Shown one piece after another: positions 17,524-29,518 of a DNA stretch of 64,000 nt; position 1 is the first letter of the stretch, and the number at the start of each line of letters is the position of its first letter. Origin of the DNA: Streptococcus sp. Lineage in GTDB: Bacteria > Bacillota > Bacilli > Lactobacillales > Streptococcaceae. The translations under genes and the position numbers were made by a program. Below the pieces are notes generated by a model. The model saw only the letters and a list, made by a program, of their open reading frames with translations. It was not told the DNA's origin and did no database searches. The stretch is from assembly GCA_030528055.1 (NCBI GenBank), contig JAUMZQ010000008.1:44058-108057 (forward strand), in the 5' to 3' direction.

Positions 17524-18048
17524 ATGAATAATATACTACCCACTAAATTGACCACTAAAGATATGGCTCATATTGCCATCGTTGCAGCTATTTATGTTGC
17601 TCTAACTCTCACTCCACCTTTGAATGCTATTAGTTATGGTGCGTACCAGTTTCGGATTTCTGAAATGATGAATTTCACAGCCTTTTATAATAAAAAATAC
17701 ATCATTGGAGTTACTATAGGATGTATGATTGCTAATTTTTTCTCTTTCGGATTAATAGACGTTGCAGTTGGCGGGGGCTCCACGCTAGTCTTTCTAACGC
17801 TAGGAGTGTTTCTTTTTGAACGATTTAATAAACAATATTTCATTAAAAATCTTATTCGTTTAGATCATTTCTTCTTTTCTATTTTCTTTTCTATTTCTAT
17901 GATTACCATTGCAGCTGAGTTATATTATGTAGCAGAAGCACCTTTTTTATTCACCTGGTTAACAACAGCCACAGGAGAATTTGCTTCATTAATCGTAGGT
18001 TCTATACTGATAAATAAGATTGCTAAGAGAATTGATTTAACTAAATAG
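17524..18048 (+). CDS. queT: QueT family queuosine-precursor transporter
   Basis: A 174-residue integral membrane protein with about five helices, the S-component of an ECF transporter for queuosine precursors (COG4708). LTPPLNAISYGAYQFRISEMMN near the N-terminus is the family signature. S-components need the shared EcfA/A'/T module, not encoded here. The preQ1-II riboswitch directly in front supports the assignment. Monocistronic; a terminator follows the stop by seven bases. Confidence 0.92.
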   Translation: MNNILPTKLTTKDMAHIAIVAAIYVALTLTPPLNAISYGAYQFRISEMMNFTAFYNKKYIIGVTIGCMIANFFSFGLIDVAVGGGSTLVFLTLGVFLFERFNKQYFIKNLIRLDHFFFSIFFSISMITIAAELYYVAEAPFLFTWLTTATGEFASLIVGSILINKIAKRIDLTK

Positions 18049-18055
18049 ACTGACT

Positions 18056-18085
18056 AAAACAATTACCGTAGTGTAGTTGTTTTTT
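18056..18085 (+). terminator. Rho-independent terminator after queT
   Basis: An 11-pair stem AAAACAATTAC/GTAGTTGTTTT (one T-G pair) is followed by more T residues. Confidence 0.85.
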
Positions 18086-18135
18086 ATACGTTTTTTTAGA
18101 ATAAAATTAGGGAAGAATTTTCTCTTTTATGATAA

Positions 18136-20103
<1,968 letters not shown>

Positions 20104-20110
20104 GGTATAT

Positions 20111-21070
20111 ATGGGAAATCAAATAAAGCGAGCACGATTGATTTATAATCCAACATCTGGACATGAAATTATTAAAAAAAATATTGCGGAAGTTTTAGAT
20201 GTTTTGGAAGACATTGGTTATGAAACCAGTGCCTATCAAACAACTCCAGAATTTCTTTCTGCCCAAAAAGAAGCTGAGCGAGCAGCAAATGCTGGATTTG
20301 ATTTGATTATTGCAGCAGGTGGTGATGGAACGATCAATGAAGTGGTGAACGGTGTGGCTGGTTTAGAAACTAGACCTAAACTAGCTTTCATTCCAACTGG
20401 TACAACTAATGATTATGCACGTGCTCTGAAAATCCCTATGGGTGATCCGATTGCGGCAGCACGGATTATTGAAAAAAATCAAACGATTAAAATGGATATT
20501 GGTAGGGCCTACGGAGAAAAATACTTTATCAATATTGCAGCAGCAGGAACATTGTCTGAGTTAACCTACAGTGTTCCAAGTGAAGTGAAATCACGTTTAG
20601 GTTATTTTGCTTATGTAGCAGAAGGAGCCAAAATATTGCCACGTTCAAAATTTCGTAAGGTAAGAATTGAGCACGACCACGGAGTTTTTGAGGGTAAAGT
20701 TTCGTTGGTTTTTGCAGCATTGACAAATTCTATTGGCGGATTTGAGCAATTAGCACCAGATGCTAAGTTGGATGATGGTAATTTTACTTTAATTATTGTA
20801 AAAACTGCTAACTTATTTGAAATGCTTGGCTTGTTAATCCGAGCAATCAATGGTGGACAACATGTAACAGATATCAACGTAGAGTATCTAAAAACCAATA
20901 AATTGAAATTGGATGTATTGGATAAAAAAGAACCATTTATGCTTAATTTAGATGGCGAGTATGGTGGAGATACCCCAGTTGAGCTAGAAGTGTTGCCTAA
21001 TCATCTAGAATTCTTTGCAAATATAGATGAAATCAATCATAATGCCTTAACGACAATAAATGAAAATTAG
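20111..21070 (+). CDS. Diacylglycerol kinase family lipid kinase (YegS/DgkB type)
   Basis: A 319-residue soluble kinase of the DAGK catalytic family. It has the NTP-binding AAGGDGTINEVVNG and the GTTNDYARAL motifs in the N-terminal domain, followed by a beta-sandwich. In Gram-positives DgkB recycles the diacylglycerol released when lipoteichoic acid is built from phosphatidylglycerol, which would connect it to ltaS at 23482-25668. Broader sphingosine or lipid kinase activity cannot be excluded. It follows ligA closely. Confidence 0.88.
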   Translation: MGNQIKRARLIYNPTSGHEIIKKNIAEVLDVLEDIGYETSAYQTTPEFLSAQKEAERAANAGFDLIIAAGGDGTINEVVNGVAGLETRPKLAFIPTGTTNDYARALKIPMGDPIAAARIIEKNQTIKMDIGRAYGEKYFINIAAAGTLSELTYSVPSEVKSRLGYFAYVAEGAKILPRSKFRKVRIEHDHGVFEGKVSLVFAALTNSIGGFEQLAPDAKLDDGNFTLIIVKTANLFEMLGLLIRAINGGQHVTDINVEYLKTNKLKLDVLDKKEPFMLNLDGEYGGDTPVELEVLPNHLEFFANIDEINHNALTTINEN

Positions 21071-21100
21071 AAAGACTGAAATGAAGAGGTCGATGAAAAA

Positions 21101-23398
21101 GTGTTAGACTATAAAGTCTTGGTTCATTACCACAATCCTCATGGAGACTATTTCTCCTATGATATGTGGCAATGGCAACCGAATCAATGGGGAAAAGAAA
21201 CTTCTTTTTCTAAATTAGATTATTTTGGAATTCAAGGAGAATTGCATTACGATAGTGTTGAACCGCTTGATTATGTACATGTGATTATCAAACGTTCTGA
21301 TTGGTCCAGTCAATCGGACGATTATCAGCTGGATTTACTACCGGCTCATTTACAAACAGAGGTGTGGCTGATTGAAGGAGACCCACAAGTCTATTATTCG
21401 CTACAAGCTGCTAGAACAAGTCACCAGTATTCTAGTCGTCGTCCTAGAGGGTTTGATATGGCTATGCAGTCTGATTCTTTTGATGAATGTTGGGGTTATC
21501 AAGGTTGGCTAGGAGAACGCCAGTCTCAAAATTCCCATTCCTTCAAGGTATGGGCTCCAACAGCAAAAAAAGTAAATTTGATAGTCTATGATACAGCTAG
21601 TAATGATGCACCAGTTTACCAGACTTATAGCATGACCAAAGGAGAACATTATTCCAGAGATCATGAGAAAAATACCATTGGTGTATGGTCTGCTGAAGTT
21701 TCAGAAAATTTAATAGGAAAAGCCTATTGCTATCATGTCTTCTTTGAATATTATGATTACTGTGTGAGAGATCCTTATACAATAGCAACCAGTCCAGATG
21801 GGAAGCGTTCAGCTATTATATCAGACGCTGATAGACAAGTTCCAGACTTTAAAGTTTGTCATGGAAAAGAAGCACATTGGCGTTTAGATAATCCTTGCCA
21901 AACGGTCATCTATGAAATGCATGTTCGTGATACAAGTGTGTCTAGTAATTCTGGAGTAGCAGAGTCCTTGAAGGGAACTTTTCTAGGTATCTGTCAGAAA
22001 GGAACGCATAACGACTTTGGACAAAAAACAACCTTTGATTATATCTGTGATTTGGGAGTGAATGTTGTACAGTTACAACCCATATCTGATCGCCACAAAG
22101 ACTATGATGAAAGAGGAAATGTGACGTATAATTGGGGATATGATCCTCAAAATTACAATGCACCTGAAACAAGTTTTTCGACCAATCCAGATGATCCAGC
22201 ACAGGTTATTCGTGATTTGAAAACAGCAATACAAGCCTACCATGATGCAGGTATTTCAGTAGTATTAGATGTTGTTTATAATCATATTTACTCAACCGTA
22301 GATTCTCCTTTTCAATCCATAGTACCAGACTATTATTATCGGATGAATCCAAATGGTTCTTTTCAAAATGGAACTGGAGTAGGCAGTGAGACTGCAAGTG
22401 AGCATGAAATGTTTCGTAAGTTTATGCTAGATTCATTGCTGTATTGGGTGGAAGAGTTTAACATAGATGGTTTCCGTTTTGATTTAATGGGGATTCATGA
22501 TGTCAAAACAATGAATCTCATTCGTCAAGAAATGGATAAAATTGATTCACGTATCCTACTATATGGTGAAGGTTGGGATATGGGGACAGGTTTGTTGCCC
22601 CAAGATAAAGCAAAGAAAGACAATGCCTATCAAATGTATGGGATTGGTTTTTTCAATGATACGGAGCGTGATGCCGTTAAGGGTGCGGAAGTTTACGGTG
22701 GATTAAAAGCTGGTTTTGTCAGTGGAGAAGCTACCGAAGACCTGATTGCAAAATCTGTTCTAGGAAGTAGTGAGATAGGAACCTATTTACTCCCCGACCA
22801 AGTGTTAAATTATGTAGAGGCGCATGATAATTTTAATCTTCATGATTTACTAGCCGAATTGCATCCAGATGATGACCAGATAACAAGAAGTAAACGGATT
22901 GAATTGGCAACAGCTATGAACTTACTGATGCAGGGAATGTCATTTATGGAGTTAGGACAAGAATTTTCTCGAACAAAGTTAATGGCTACAGGTGATGAGG
23001 GAGAAGTCCTTGAGAGTGATAAGCATCGGGCTATGAATAGCTACAATGCACCTGACTCGATCAATCAAGTGAATTGGAATCTATTGAATCAACACCAAGA
23101 AAGTATTGATTACATCAAAGCCATTATTGATTTAAAAAAGACTCGTAAAGAGTTTTCTTACCAAACCTATGATGAAGTTTATGGTCATGTATTTGTCCAA
23201 TCAGCTGAACAAGCTAGTGGTATCGTCATATTTGAAATCAAAGACGAAAAGCATTACCAAATCATCTTTAATGCAAGTGGTTTGCCTTATTATTTGCCGA
23301 ACGCGGATCAATTAAAACTGGTAGTTGGAAATAGTCGTCATAAAAAACCATTCTATGTTGAGAATTTAACAGCCACTGTTTTTGAAGTCATTTCTTAG
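21101..23398 (+). CDS. pulA: Type I pullulanase, intracellular
   Basis: 765 residues. An N-terminal pullulanase/carbohydrate-binding domain is followed by a GH13 barrel with the pullulanase signature YNWGYDP. The catalytic residues are visible: nucleophile Asp in GFRFDLMGIHD, acid Glu in GEGWDM and the transition-state Asp in VEAHDNFN. There is no signal peptide or LPXTG motif, so it debranches alpha-1,6 links of glycogen or imported maltodextrins in the cytoplasm. The start codon is GTG, with GAAGAGG eleven bases before. No glg genes follow it here. Confidence 0.93.
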   Translation: MLDYKVLVHYHNPHGDYFSYDMWQWQPNQWGKETSFSKLDYFGIQGELHYDSVEPLDYVHVIIKRSDWSSQSDDYQLDLLPAHLQTEVWLIEGDPQVYYSLQAARTSHQYSSRRPRGFDMAMQSDSFDECWGYQGWLGERQSQNSHSFKVWAPTAKKVNLIVYDTASNDAPVYQTYSMTKGEHYSRDHEKNTIGVWSAEVSENLIGKAYCYHVFFEYYDYCVRDPYTIATSPDGKRSAIISDADRQVPDFKVCHGKEAHWRLDNPCQTVIYEMHVRDTSVSSNSGVAESLKGTFLGICQKGTHNDFGQKTTFDYICDLGVNVVQLQPISDRHKDYDERGNVTYNWGYDPQNYNAPETSFSTNPDDPAQVIRDLKTAIQAYHDAGISVVLDVVYNHIYSTVDSPFQSIVPDYYYRMNPNGSFQNGTGVGSETASEHEMFRKFMLDSLLYWVEEFNIDGFRFDLMGIHDVKTMNLIRQEMDKIDSRILLYGEGWDMGTGLLPQDKAKKDNAYQMYGIGFFNDTERDAVKGAEVYGGLKAGFVSGEATEDLIAKSVLGSSEIGTYLLPDQVLNYVEAHDNFNLHDLLAELHPDDDQITRSKRIELATAMNLLMQGMSFMELGQEFSRTKLMATGDEGEVLESDKHRAMNSYNAPDSINQVNWNLLNQHQESIDYIKAIIDLKKTRKEFSYQTYDEVYGHVFVQSAEQASGIVIFEIKDEKHYQIIFNASGLPYYLPNADQLKLVVGNSRHKKPFYVENLTATVFEVIS

Positions 23399-23437
23399 TT
23401 GAACAATAGTGTACATAAAACTTTTAAAGATATAAAT

Positions 23438-23472
23438 AAAAGACAAGTCTTGTGATGGACTTGTCTTTTTTT
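23438..23472. terminator. Bidirectional terminator between pulA and ltaS
   Basis: The perfect 12-pair stem AAAAGACAAGTC/GACTTGTCTTTT with an eight-base loop and T-run serves two converging genes. Confidence 0.9.
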
Positions 23473-23481
23473 CTGATGTTA

Positions 23482-25668
23482 TCATGGTTTTTCTGTTGAG
23501 CTAGAAGAACTAGAGGATTCCTCGCTATTTTCTTCTTCACTAGTTGTTGTGAATTGTTCTGGATGTAGAAGACGATAAGTTGGCGAATTGAACAAATCAA
23601 CAGTGGAAACATTACCACGTTTGCTATAGAGACTAGTTGATTGGTCTCCTTTTTCTTTTTCAATAGCTTGTAGTTTTTTCATGGAGTTTAGATAAGAATA
23701 ATCATTTGGATTAACTTTTCCTAAATTATCCCCACTGTAAAACCGAAGAAGATCTCCTGTTTGGATAGCATCACTAATGGCTAATTGTTGGTTGGCTTCA
23801 TTTCGAATCTTTTCCAACTCTTGTTTTGTGGTCTCATCTGGGTTAGTGATTTCGACACCTGTCTGCGTGTTGTAAATGCGTCCACTATAGTTAGTATACT
23901 GAGGAGTAACAAATGTATTAGCAGAACGGAAAGCAACGATTTGATTATGTTGTTGTGAAAGTAAGTCTTGACCTACTTGGAGATAGTTTTTAGAATCAAT
24001 TCCTAAAAGGTGTTCTAAGGTTGGCAAAATATCTACCTGACCTCCATAAGTATCACTAATCTTACCAGTAGTCATACCAGGTACGACAACCATATAAGGA
24101 ACACGTTGTAACATAGCATTGTCATAGCCAGACCATGTTTCTGAATCTTTTCCAATCAAAGGAGCCAAAGCTGGATTGCGAGAATTGGAGATACCATAGT
24201 GATCTCCGTATAGCACAATAATAGAGTTATCATAAAGTCCAGCTTCTTTTAGGTAATCAAAAAATGATTTAACAGAAGAATCTAAATAATTGGCAGTAGC
24301 AAAATATCCATTGATTGTCTCATCCTTGGTATCTGCCAAAGGGAAACCAACTTCATCACCAATTAAACTAGTGGTATAAGGATAGTGGTTAGAGACAGTG
24401 ATGTATTTAGCATAGAAAGGTTGTTGCAAGCGTTCTAGATACTTGATGGAATCTTTGAACATAACTTTATCATTTAGTCCATATTGGAAAGAATTGCTAC
24501 TGTTTTGTTTGGTGAAGTAAGATGCATCAAAGAAATAATTGTATCCCCATTGTTTATAAGCAGTATTTCGATTCCAAAATGTTCCAGTATTTCCATGGAA
24601 GACCGCAGAAGTGTATCCTTCATTTTGAGATAAAATGAAAGGAGCAGCTTGTTGGGTATTTGTTCCACCGTAGTTCACCATGAAGGAGCCTTGATTGAGA
24701 CCAAATAAGCCAGTTTCTAACATTGTTTCGGCATCTGAAGTTTTTCCAGCTTTTACTTGGTTAAAGATATTTGAAAAAGCTAGTGTTGACTTGGAGTGAT
24801 ACAGAGAATTAAGAAAAGGTGTAACCTCATATTCTTTATCCTCCATTTTTAGCTTATAATCAATCAAAAACTGTTGGAAACTCTCTAAATGAATATAAAT
24901 AACATTTCTACCTTTAGCAATACCATAGTATTCTTTATTTGGTTCGGCATAATGTGAATTCATATATTCAACAACTGGTTCTAAATCTTTTTCAGAAGCT
25001 TTAGAACGCTCTTTATTAGCACTGTAAGTTTGATTGGCACTATATCCTAAGAAAGAAGGCAAGCCTAGAGAGCGGACAATATAATAGTTTGAAAAACCAC
25101 GTGTTAGTAATTCAGGACGATCCACTTCAGCTAAAAATAAATTGGCTGAAAAAAGCATAGCTGATAGTGAGGTAATAGCAAAGCTAGCTCGCTTATTAAA
25201 AGGACGCTGATCTATACGAATGTATTTTTTAAAGAATAAAAATAATAAAATTGGAAAATCAATAATATACAAAATATCCCAAGGTCGAAACAGCTCCAAG
25301 GCTGCTTCTCCCAAACCAGCAGAGACACTACTTGAGGCTAGCATGGTATTAACAGTGATAAAGTCACTAAATTCTCGATAGTAAATCGAATTAGAGACCA
25401 ACCAAACAAAGAGAAAGATGTAAATCCCTAATGCAGTTAGGTAAAATAATTTTGTTCTTTTTATATAAAGAGCTAGACCAATCAAAAGTAGTCCTAGCGG
25501 AAGGGGGTTGATGATGGCTAGAAAGATTTGAAAGCCACCTTGAATATCTAAATTAAAATCAATAGCATATGCCCACATGGTTTTTAACCAATAAACGAGC
25601 AATAAAATCAAGACAAAACCGAGCCTTGTACTCATGAAATTGAGTAAATTCTTGACTATTTTTTTCAC
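23482..25668 (-). CDS. ltaS: Lipoteichoic acid synthase LtaS-type sulfatase-fold enzyme
   Basis: 728 residues: about five transmembrane helices in the first 200, then a large extracellular sulfatase-fold domain. The domain has metal ligand Glu in YIHLESFQ, nucleophile Thr in GKTSDAETMLE, WNRNTAYKQWGY, and YGDHYGIS with metal-binding Asp/His. LtaS polymerises glycerol phosphate from phosphatidylglycerol onto a glycolipid anchor; some streptococcal homologues instead act as primases. The C-terminus ends in a Glu/Ser run. GTG 25668 is preferred: AAGGAAG lies nine bases upstream. An in-frame ATG at 25722 lacks a ribosome site. Confidence 0.9.
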   Translation of the reverse strand: MKKIVKNLLNFMSTRLGFVLILLLVYWLKTMWAYAIDFNLDIQGGFQIFLAIINPLPLGLLLIGLALYIKRTKLFYLTALGIYIFLFVWLVSNSIYYREFSDFITVNTMLASSSVSAGLGEAALELFRPWDILYIIDFPILLFLFFKKYIRIDQRPFNKRASFAITSLSAMLFSANLFLAEVDRPELLTRGFSNYYIVRSLGLPSFLGYSANQTYSANKERSKASEKDLEPVVEYMNSHYAEPNKEYYGIAKGRNVIYIHLESFQQFLIDYKLKMEDKEYEVTPFLNSLYHSKSTLAFSNIFNQVKAGKTSDAETMLETGLFGLNQGSFMVNYGGTNTQQAAPFILSQNEGYTSAVFHGNTGTFWNRNTAYKQWGYNYFFDASYFTKQNSSNSFQYGLNDKVMFKDSIKYLERLQQPFYAKYITVSNHYPYTTSLIGDEVGFPLADTKDETINGYFATANYLDSSVKSFFDYLKEAGLYDNSIIVLYGDHYGISNSRNPALAPLIGKDSETWSGYDNAMLQRVPYMVVVPGMTTGKISDTYGGQVDILPTLEHLLGIDSKNYLQVGQDLLSQQHNQIVAFRSANTFVTPQYTNYSGRIYNTQTGVEITNPDETTKQELEKIRNEANQQLAISDAIQTGDLLRFYSGDNLGKVNPNDYSYLNSMKKLQAIEKEKGDQSTSLYSKRGNVSTVDLFNSPTYRLLHPEQFTTTSEEENSEESSSSSSSTEKP

Positions 25669-25799
25669 GAAAAAGTACTTCCTTGTCTTATTTCCTAAAT
25701 TTTTCTTATCTAAGTATATCATAATTTTCTAACTTGAGGAAAATTTGCCTCACTCTAAAAAAAGGATATTTCGAACGAGTCATAAAAGAATAGGGATTC

Positions 25800-26984
25800 T
25801 TATTTTTTGCGTGTTTCCTGATGAAAAATATTTTGCCAGTTTTCATGACGTCGCCAGATACTTGTATGAATAACCTGATTTACTTCGTAACGGATTAATT
25901 TCGTTTTTTGACTGATAGAAATGAGCTCAACATTTTGAAAAGGGGTTTTATTTTCTTTCTCTGTTTGAAAGTCTTTTTTATCTAGTTGTTCCCCATTTTC
26001 TGAAATATAGAAAAATTCATCAGCAAGTAGAGTATCTAATTGATTTCCTTGTTCAATCAACTGCTCACGCATCAGAAGGTTTTTGTAGACATTTTCTATC
26101 AATTCATCTTCTGGAAGAGGAGCTGGTTCTATGTGGATATCAATATCAAAAATATCAAATCTTTCTTTGAGCATATCTTCCACCTGATCAGCAATTTCAT
26201 GGCTTTCAAAGACCGATAAATCTGGATTCATTTCAAGTGTAACATCTAAATAGATATTGCTTCCGTAAGTTCGACCGCGTTGAGATTTTACACGAGTAAT
26301 TTTGGGAATTTCCAACATGGCATTTTGATAGTCTGATAGTAGATTTTCATCAAAACCGTCAGAAAGGCTAAAGGAAGATTCCATAAAAATATCATAGGCT
26401 GTTTTTAAAATAAAGAAGGTGATAACAATCGCCATGATTTTATCAATAATCGGAAATTTTAAAGTACTAGCTATAATGGCGATAGAAGTACCGATTGAAG
26501 TGACAGCATCAGACAAATTATCTTTAGCGGTTGCTTCAATGGCTTTAGAATGAACTTGATTTGCTAGTTTTTTATTATAAAAATAAACTCCTAGCATGAT
26601 AATAGCAGATATCATTCCAACAATAGCACCGAGTGGATCAATAGGAGTTTCCTGATTGGAAATAATTTTTTGGGCTGTCTCAATCAGTACATCAAATCCA
26701 ACGAAAAACATGATAAATGATGTGATTAAACTAGCTAAATCTTCCATTTTCCAATGGCCAAATTTGTGGTCTGTATCTGCTGGTTTTCGAGCCATACGCA
26801 GACCGATTAAGACAGCGATATTAGCAACAATGTCAGAGATATTATTAAAACCATCAGCAGTCAAACTGGATGAGTGGAGGGTGGTCCCTGTAATAATTTT
26901 TACAATAGACAAAAAAAGATAGGTTGTAATAGAGAGAATTGCTCCTCTCTCAGCTAGTTTCAGATTATTTGTAGGATTTTTCAT
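25800..26984 (-). CDS. mntE: Cation diffusion facilitator, manganese exporter MntE-like
   Basis: 394 residues. Six transmembrane helices occupy about residues 13-205, with the metal-site motifs SLTADGFNNISD and KDNLSDAVTSIG (Asn/Asp pattern of Mn-type CDFs in place of His/Asp of zinc types). A cytoplasmic ferredoxin-like domain follows (IYLDVTLEMNPDLSVFESHEIAD). The last 95 residues (MREQLIEQGN to SIWRRHENWQNIFHQET) resemble an NTF2-like DUF4440 fold. Length and sequence agree with pneumococcal MntE as I remember it, which exports Mn(II). Promoter at 27039-27067. Confidence 0.88.
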   Translation of the reverse strand: MKNPTNNLKLAERGAILSITTYLFLSIVKIITGTTLHSSSLTADGFNNISDIVANIAVLIGLRMARKPADTDHKFGHWKMEDLASLITSFIMFFVGFDVLIETAQKIISNQETPIDPLGAIVGMISAIIMLGVYFYNKKLANQVHSKAIEATAKDNLSDAVTSIGTSIAIIASTLKFPIIDKIMAIVITFFILKTAYDIFMESSFSLSDGFDENLLSDYQNAMLEIPKITRVKSQRGRTYGSNIYLDVTLEMNPDLSVFESHEIADQVEDMLKERFDIFDIDIHIEPAPLPEDELIENVYKNLLMREQLIEQGNQLDTLLADEFFYISENGEQLDKKDFQTEKENKTPFQNVELISISQKTKLIRYEVNQVIHTSIWRRHENWQNIFHQETRKK

Positions 26985-27038
26985 TGGAATCTTTCTAAGA
27001 GTAAAATTCGAGCAGAAAAGAGTTTTTAAAATAGATTC

Positions 27039-27067
27039 ATTTTAGCAAATTTTTTCTTAATTTTCAA
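27039..27067 (-). promoter_or_regulatory. Promoter of mntE
   Basis: Read on the minus strand: TTGAAA, 17 bases, TAAAAT. It sits about 55 bases upstream of the mntE start and is divergent from the pcrA promoter. Confidence 0.65.
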
Positions 27068-27178
27068 TGAAACGTTAATGAATCCGTAGGATAAGTCTTT
27101 CAAATAAAAATGTTTTAGATTTGGTTTGAAATTAATTTTTGTTATAATGGAATCATTGATTTTGAAAGAGGAAAAAAG

Positions 27179-29404
27179 ATGAATCCCTTATTAAAAGGTA
27201 TGAATGAACGCCAAGCAGAAGCGGTCAAAACAACAGAAGGTCCCTTATTGATCATGGCGGGTGCGGGTTCTGGGAAAACACGAGTATTAACTCATAGAAT
27301 AGCCTATCTTATTGATGAAAAACTAGTCAAACCTTGGAATATTTTAGCGATTACCTTTACCAATAAGGCTGCTAGAGAGATGAAGGAGAGAGCTTATGCT
27401 CTGAATCCTGCAACAGAGGATTGCTTAATTGCTACTTTTCATTCAATGTGTGTCCGTATCCTGCGTAGAGAAGCACACCATATCGGATACAATCGCAATT
27501 TTACAATTATCGATCCCGGTGAGCAACGAACTTTGATGAAACGAATTTTTAAAAATTTGGATATCGATTCTAAAAAATTCAGTGAACGTGCTTTTTTAGG
27601 GGCGATTTCTAATGCAAAAAATAGTTTAATAGATGATACAAACTATGCGAACACACAAGCAAATGATTTTTATACAGAAAAGGTTGCTCAATGTTATCTG
27701 GCTTATCAAAAGGAGTTGCGTCAGTCAGAGTCGATGGATTTTGATGATTTGATTATGCTGACATTGCGTTTATTTGATGAACATTCTGATGTTTTGACAG
27801 CTTACCAACACCGCTATCAGTATATTCATGTTGATGAATACCAAGATACCAATCATGCACAATATCAGTTGGTTAAGCTATTAGCTTCCCGTTTGAAGAA
27901 TATTTGTGTAGTAGGAGATGCAGATCAGTCAATCTATGGTTGGCGTGGAGCAGATATGCAAAATATTTTGGATTTTGAAAAAGATTATCCTGAGGCCAAG
28001 GTGGTTCTTTTGGAAGAAAATTATCGCTCTACTAAAACGATTCTCCAAGCTGCCAATGATGTTATCAAAAATAATCGCAATCGTCGTCCTAAAAATCTTT
28101 GGACGCAAAATAAAGAAGGACAAAAAATCACCTATTATCAAGCAGAAGACGAAGAAAATGAAGCTCTTTTTGTCGCTCAAACCATTGAACAATTATCAAG
28201 AAAAGGTACTTTTTATAGAGACTGTGCTGTCTTATATCGAACGAATGCTCAATCTAGAGCGATTGAAGAAGCATTATTGAAATATAATACTCCTTATACA
28301 ATGGTAGGAGGTACTAAATTTTATAGCCGTAAGGAAATTCGAGACATTATTTCTTATCTCAATTTAATAGCCAACACCAATGACAACATTAGCTTTGAGC
28401 GAGTGATAAATCAACCTAAAAGAGGGATTGGTCCAGGAACAATTGAAAAAATTCGTAATTTTGCCAGCATGCAAAACATGTCCTTATTAGATGCTTCTGA
28501 AAATATTATGCTCTCTTCTATTAAAGGAAAAGTAGCCCATTCTATTGAATCGTTTGCAAATATTATTTTGGAATTGCGACAAGAAGTAGCTCAATTAACT
28601 GTTACAGAATTGGTAGAAACTTTATTAGATAAGACTGGTTATCTCACAGATTTGGAGCAACAGGCAACGCTAGAGAGTCAGACACGAATTGAAAATATTG
28701 AAGAATTTTTATCAGTAACAAAGCATTTTGACGAAAAAGATGTTGATGATGAAGAAAGAGAAATGGATCAACTAAGTCATTTTCTGAATGATTTAGCTCT
28801 TATCTCAGATACGGACGATGAACATTCTGAAAAAGATGGAGTAACACTGATGACTCTACATGCTGCCAAAGGTCTGGAGTTTCCTGTTGTATTTCTAGTT
28901 GGAATGGAAGAAAATGTCTTTCCTCTTAGCCGAGCAATAGAAGAAGAGGATGAGATGGAGGAGGAACGCCGTCTAGCTTATGTGGGAATTACTCGAGCAG
29001 AAGAAACTCTTTACCTGACAAATGCGACAAGACGAATGTTGTACGGAAAAACAAATTATAATTCTCCTACTAGATTTATAAGAGAAATCAATTCAGATTT
29101 GTTAGATTATCAAGGAAGTACTCGTCCAGAAAATACTGCTTTTACATTTACTACCACTAGTAGCTCAACAGTACAGTTTGGACAGGGAGTTAGTCTAGCA
29201 GATGCTCTGAAAAAGAACGAGATGCAAACACTAGCAAAGACTCATTCAGTAACTGAAGATTGGTCTATTGGAGACACTGTCTATCACAAAAAATGGGGAC
29301 AAGGACTGGTTTTATCTGTTTCGGGAAATGAATTAAAAGTGAAATTTCCGGAGATTGGGTTAAAAACGATTTTATCTAGTTTTTGTAGTAAGAAACCGTT
29401 GTAA
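27179..29404 (+). CDS. pcrA: ATP-dependent DNA helicase PcrA
   Basis: 741-residue superfamily 1A helicase with the motifs in order: GAGSGKTR (Walker A), VDEYQDTN (Walker B), GDADQSIYGWRGAD, ENYRST, TLHAAKGLEFPVVFLVG and ITRAEETLYL. It unwinds DNA 3' to 5' in nucleotide excision repair, replication-fork rescue and rolling-circle plasmid replication. A Tudor-like C-terminal region (DWSIGDTVYHKKWGQGLVL) binds RNA polymerase in Bacillus. The extended -10 TTATAATGG lies upstream. Monocistronic. Confidence 0.96.
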   Translation: MNPLLKGMNERQAEAVKTTEGPLLIMAGAGSGKTRVLTHRIAYLIDEKLVKPWNILAITFTNKAAREMKERAYALNPATEDCLIATFHSMCVRILRREAHHIGYNRNFTIIDPGEQRTLMKRIFKNLDIDSKKFSERAFLGAISNAKNSLIDDTNYANTQANDFYTEKVAQCYLAYQKELRQSESMDFDDLIMLTLRLFDEHSDVLTAYQHRYQYIHVDEYQDTNHAQYQLVKLLASRLKNICVVGDADQSIYGWRGADMQNILDFEKDYPEAKVVLLEENYRSTKTILQAANDVIKNNRNRRPKNLWTQNKEGQKITYYQAEDEENEALFVAQTIEQLSRKGTFYRDCAVLYRTNAQSRAIEEALLKYNTPYTMVGGTKFYSRKEIRDIISYLNLIANTNDNISFERVINQPKRGIGPGTIEKIRNFASMQNMSLLDASENIMLSSIKGKVAHSIESFANIILELRQEVAQLTVTELVETLLDKTGYLTDLEQQATLESQTRIENIEEFLSVTKHFDEKDVDDEEREMDQLSHFLNDLALISDTDDEHSEKDGVTLMTLHAAKGLEFPVVFLVGMEENVFPLSRAIEEEDEMEEERRLAYVGITRAEETLYLTNATRRMLYGKTNYNSPTRFIREINSDLLDYQGSTRPENTAFTFTTTSSSTVQFGQGVSLADALKKNEMQTLAKTHSVTEDWSIGDTVYHKKWGQGLVLSVSGNELKVKFPEIGLKTILSSFCSKKPL

Positions 29405-29518
29405 GAATTATTATTTTAAAAATCTGACATCTATTTATTTTGAATATCAGATTTACATAATAGTTGTTTAAGAATCATGTTTTGTGAACTCTTATGAGCA
29501 GATTTTTTTGATTTTTTC

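Noticed and set aside
23424-23663. A 79-codon frame on the minus strand at the ltaS end
   Set aside because: It overlaps the C-terminal codons of ltaS in another frame and the terminator, with no ribosome site.
29418-29454. AAATCTGA/TCAGATTT inverted repeat after pcrA as a terminator
   Set aside because: The loop is long (about 19 bases) and no T-run follows, so support is too weak to list.
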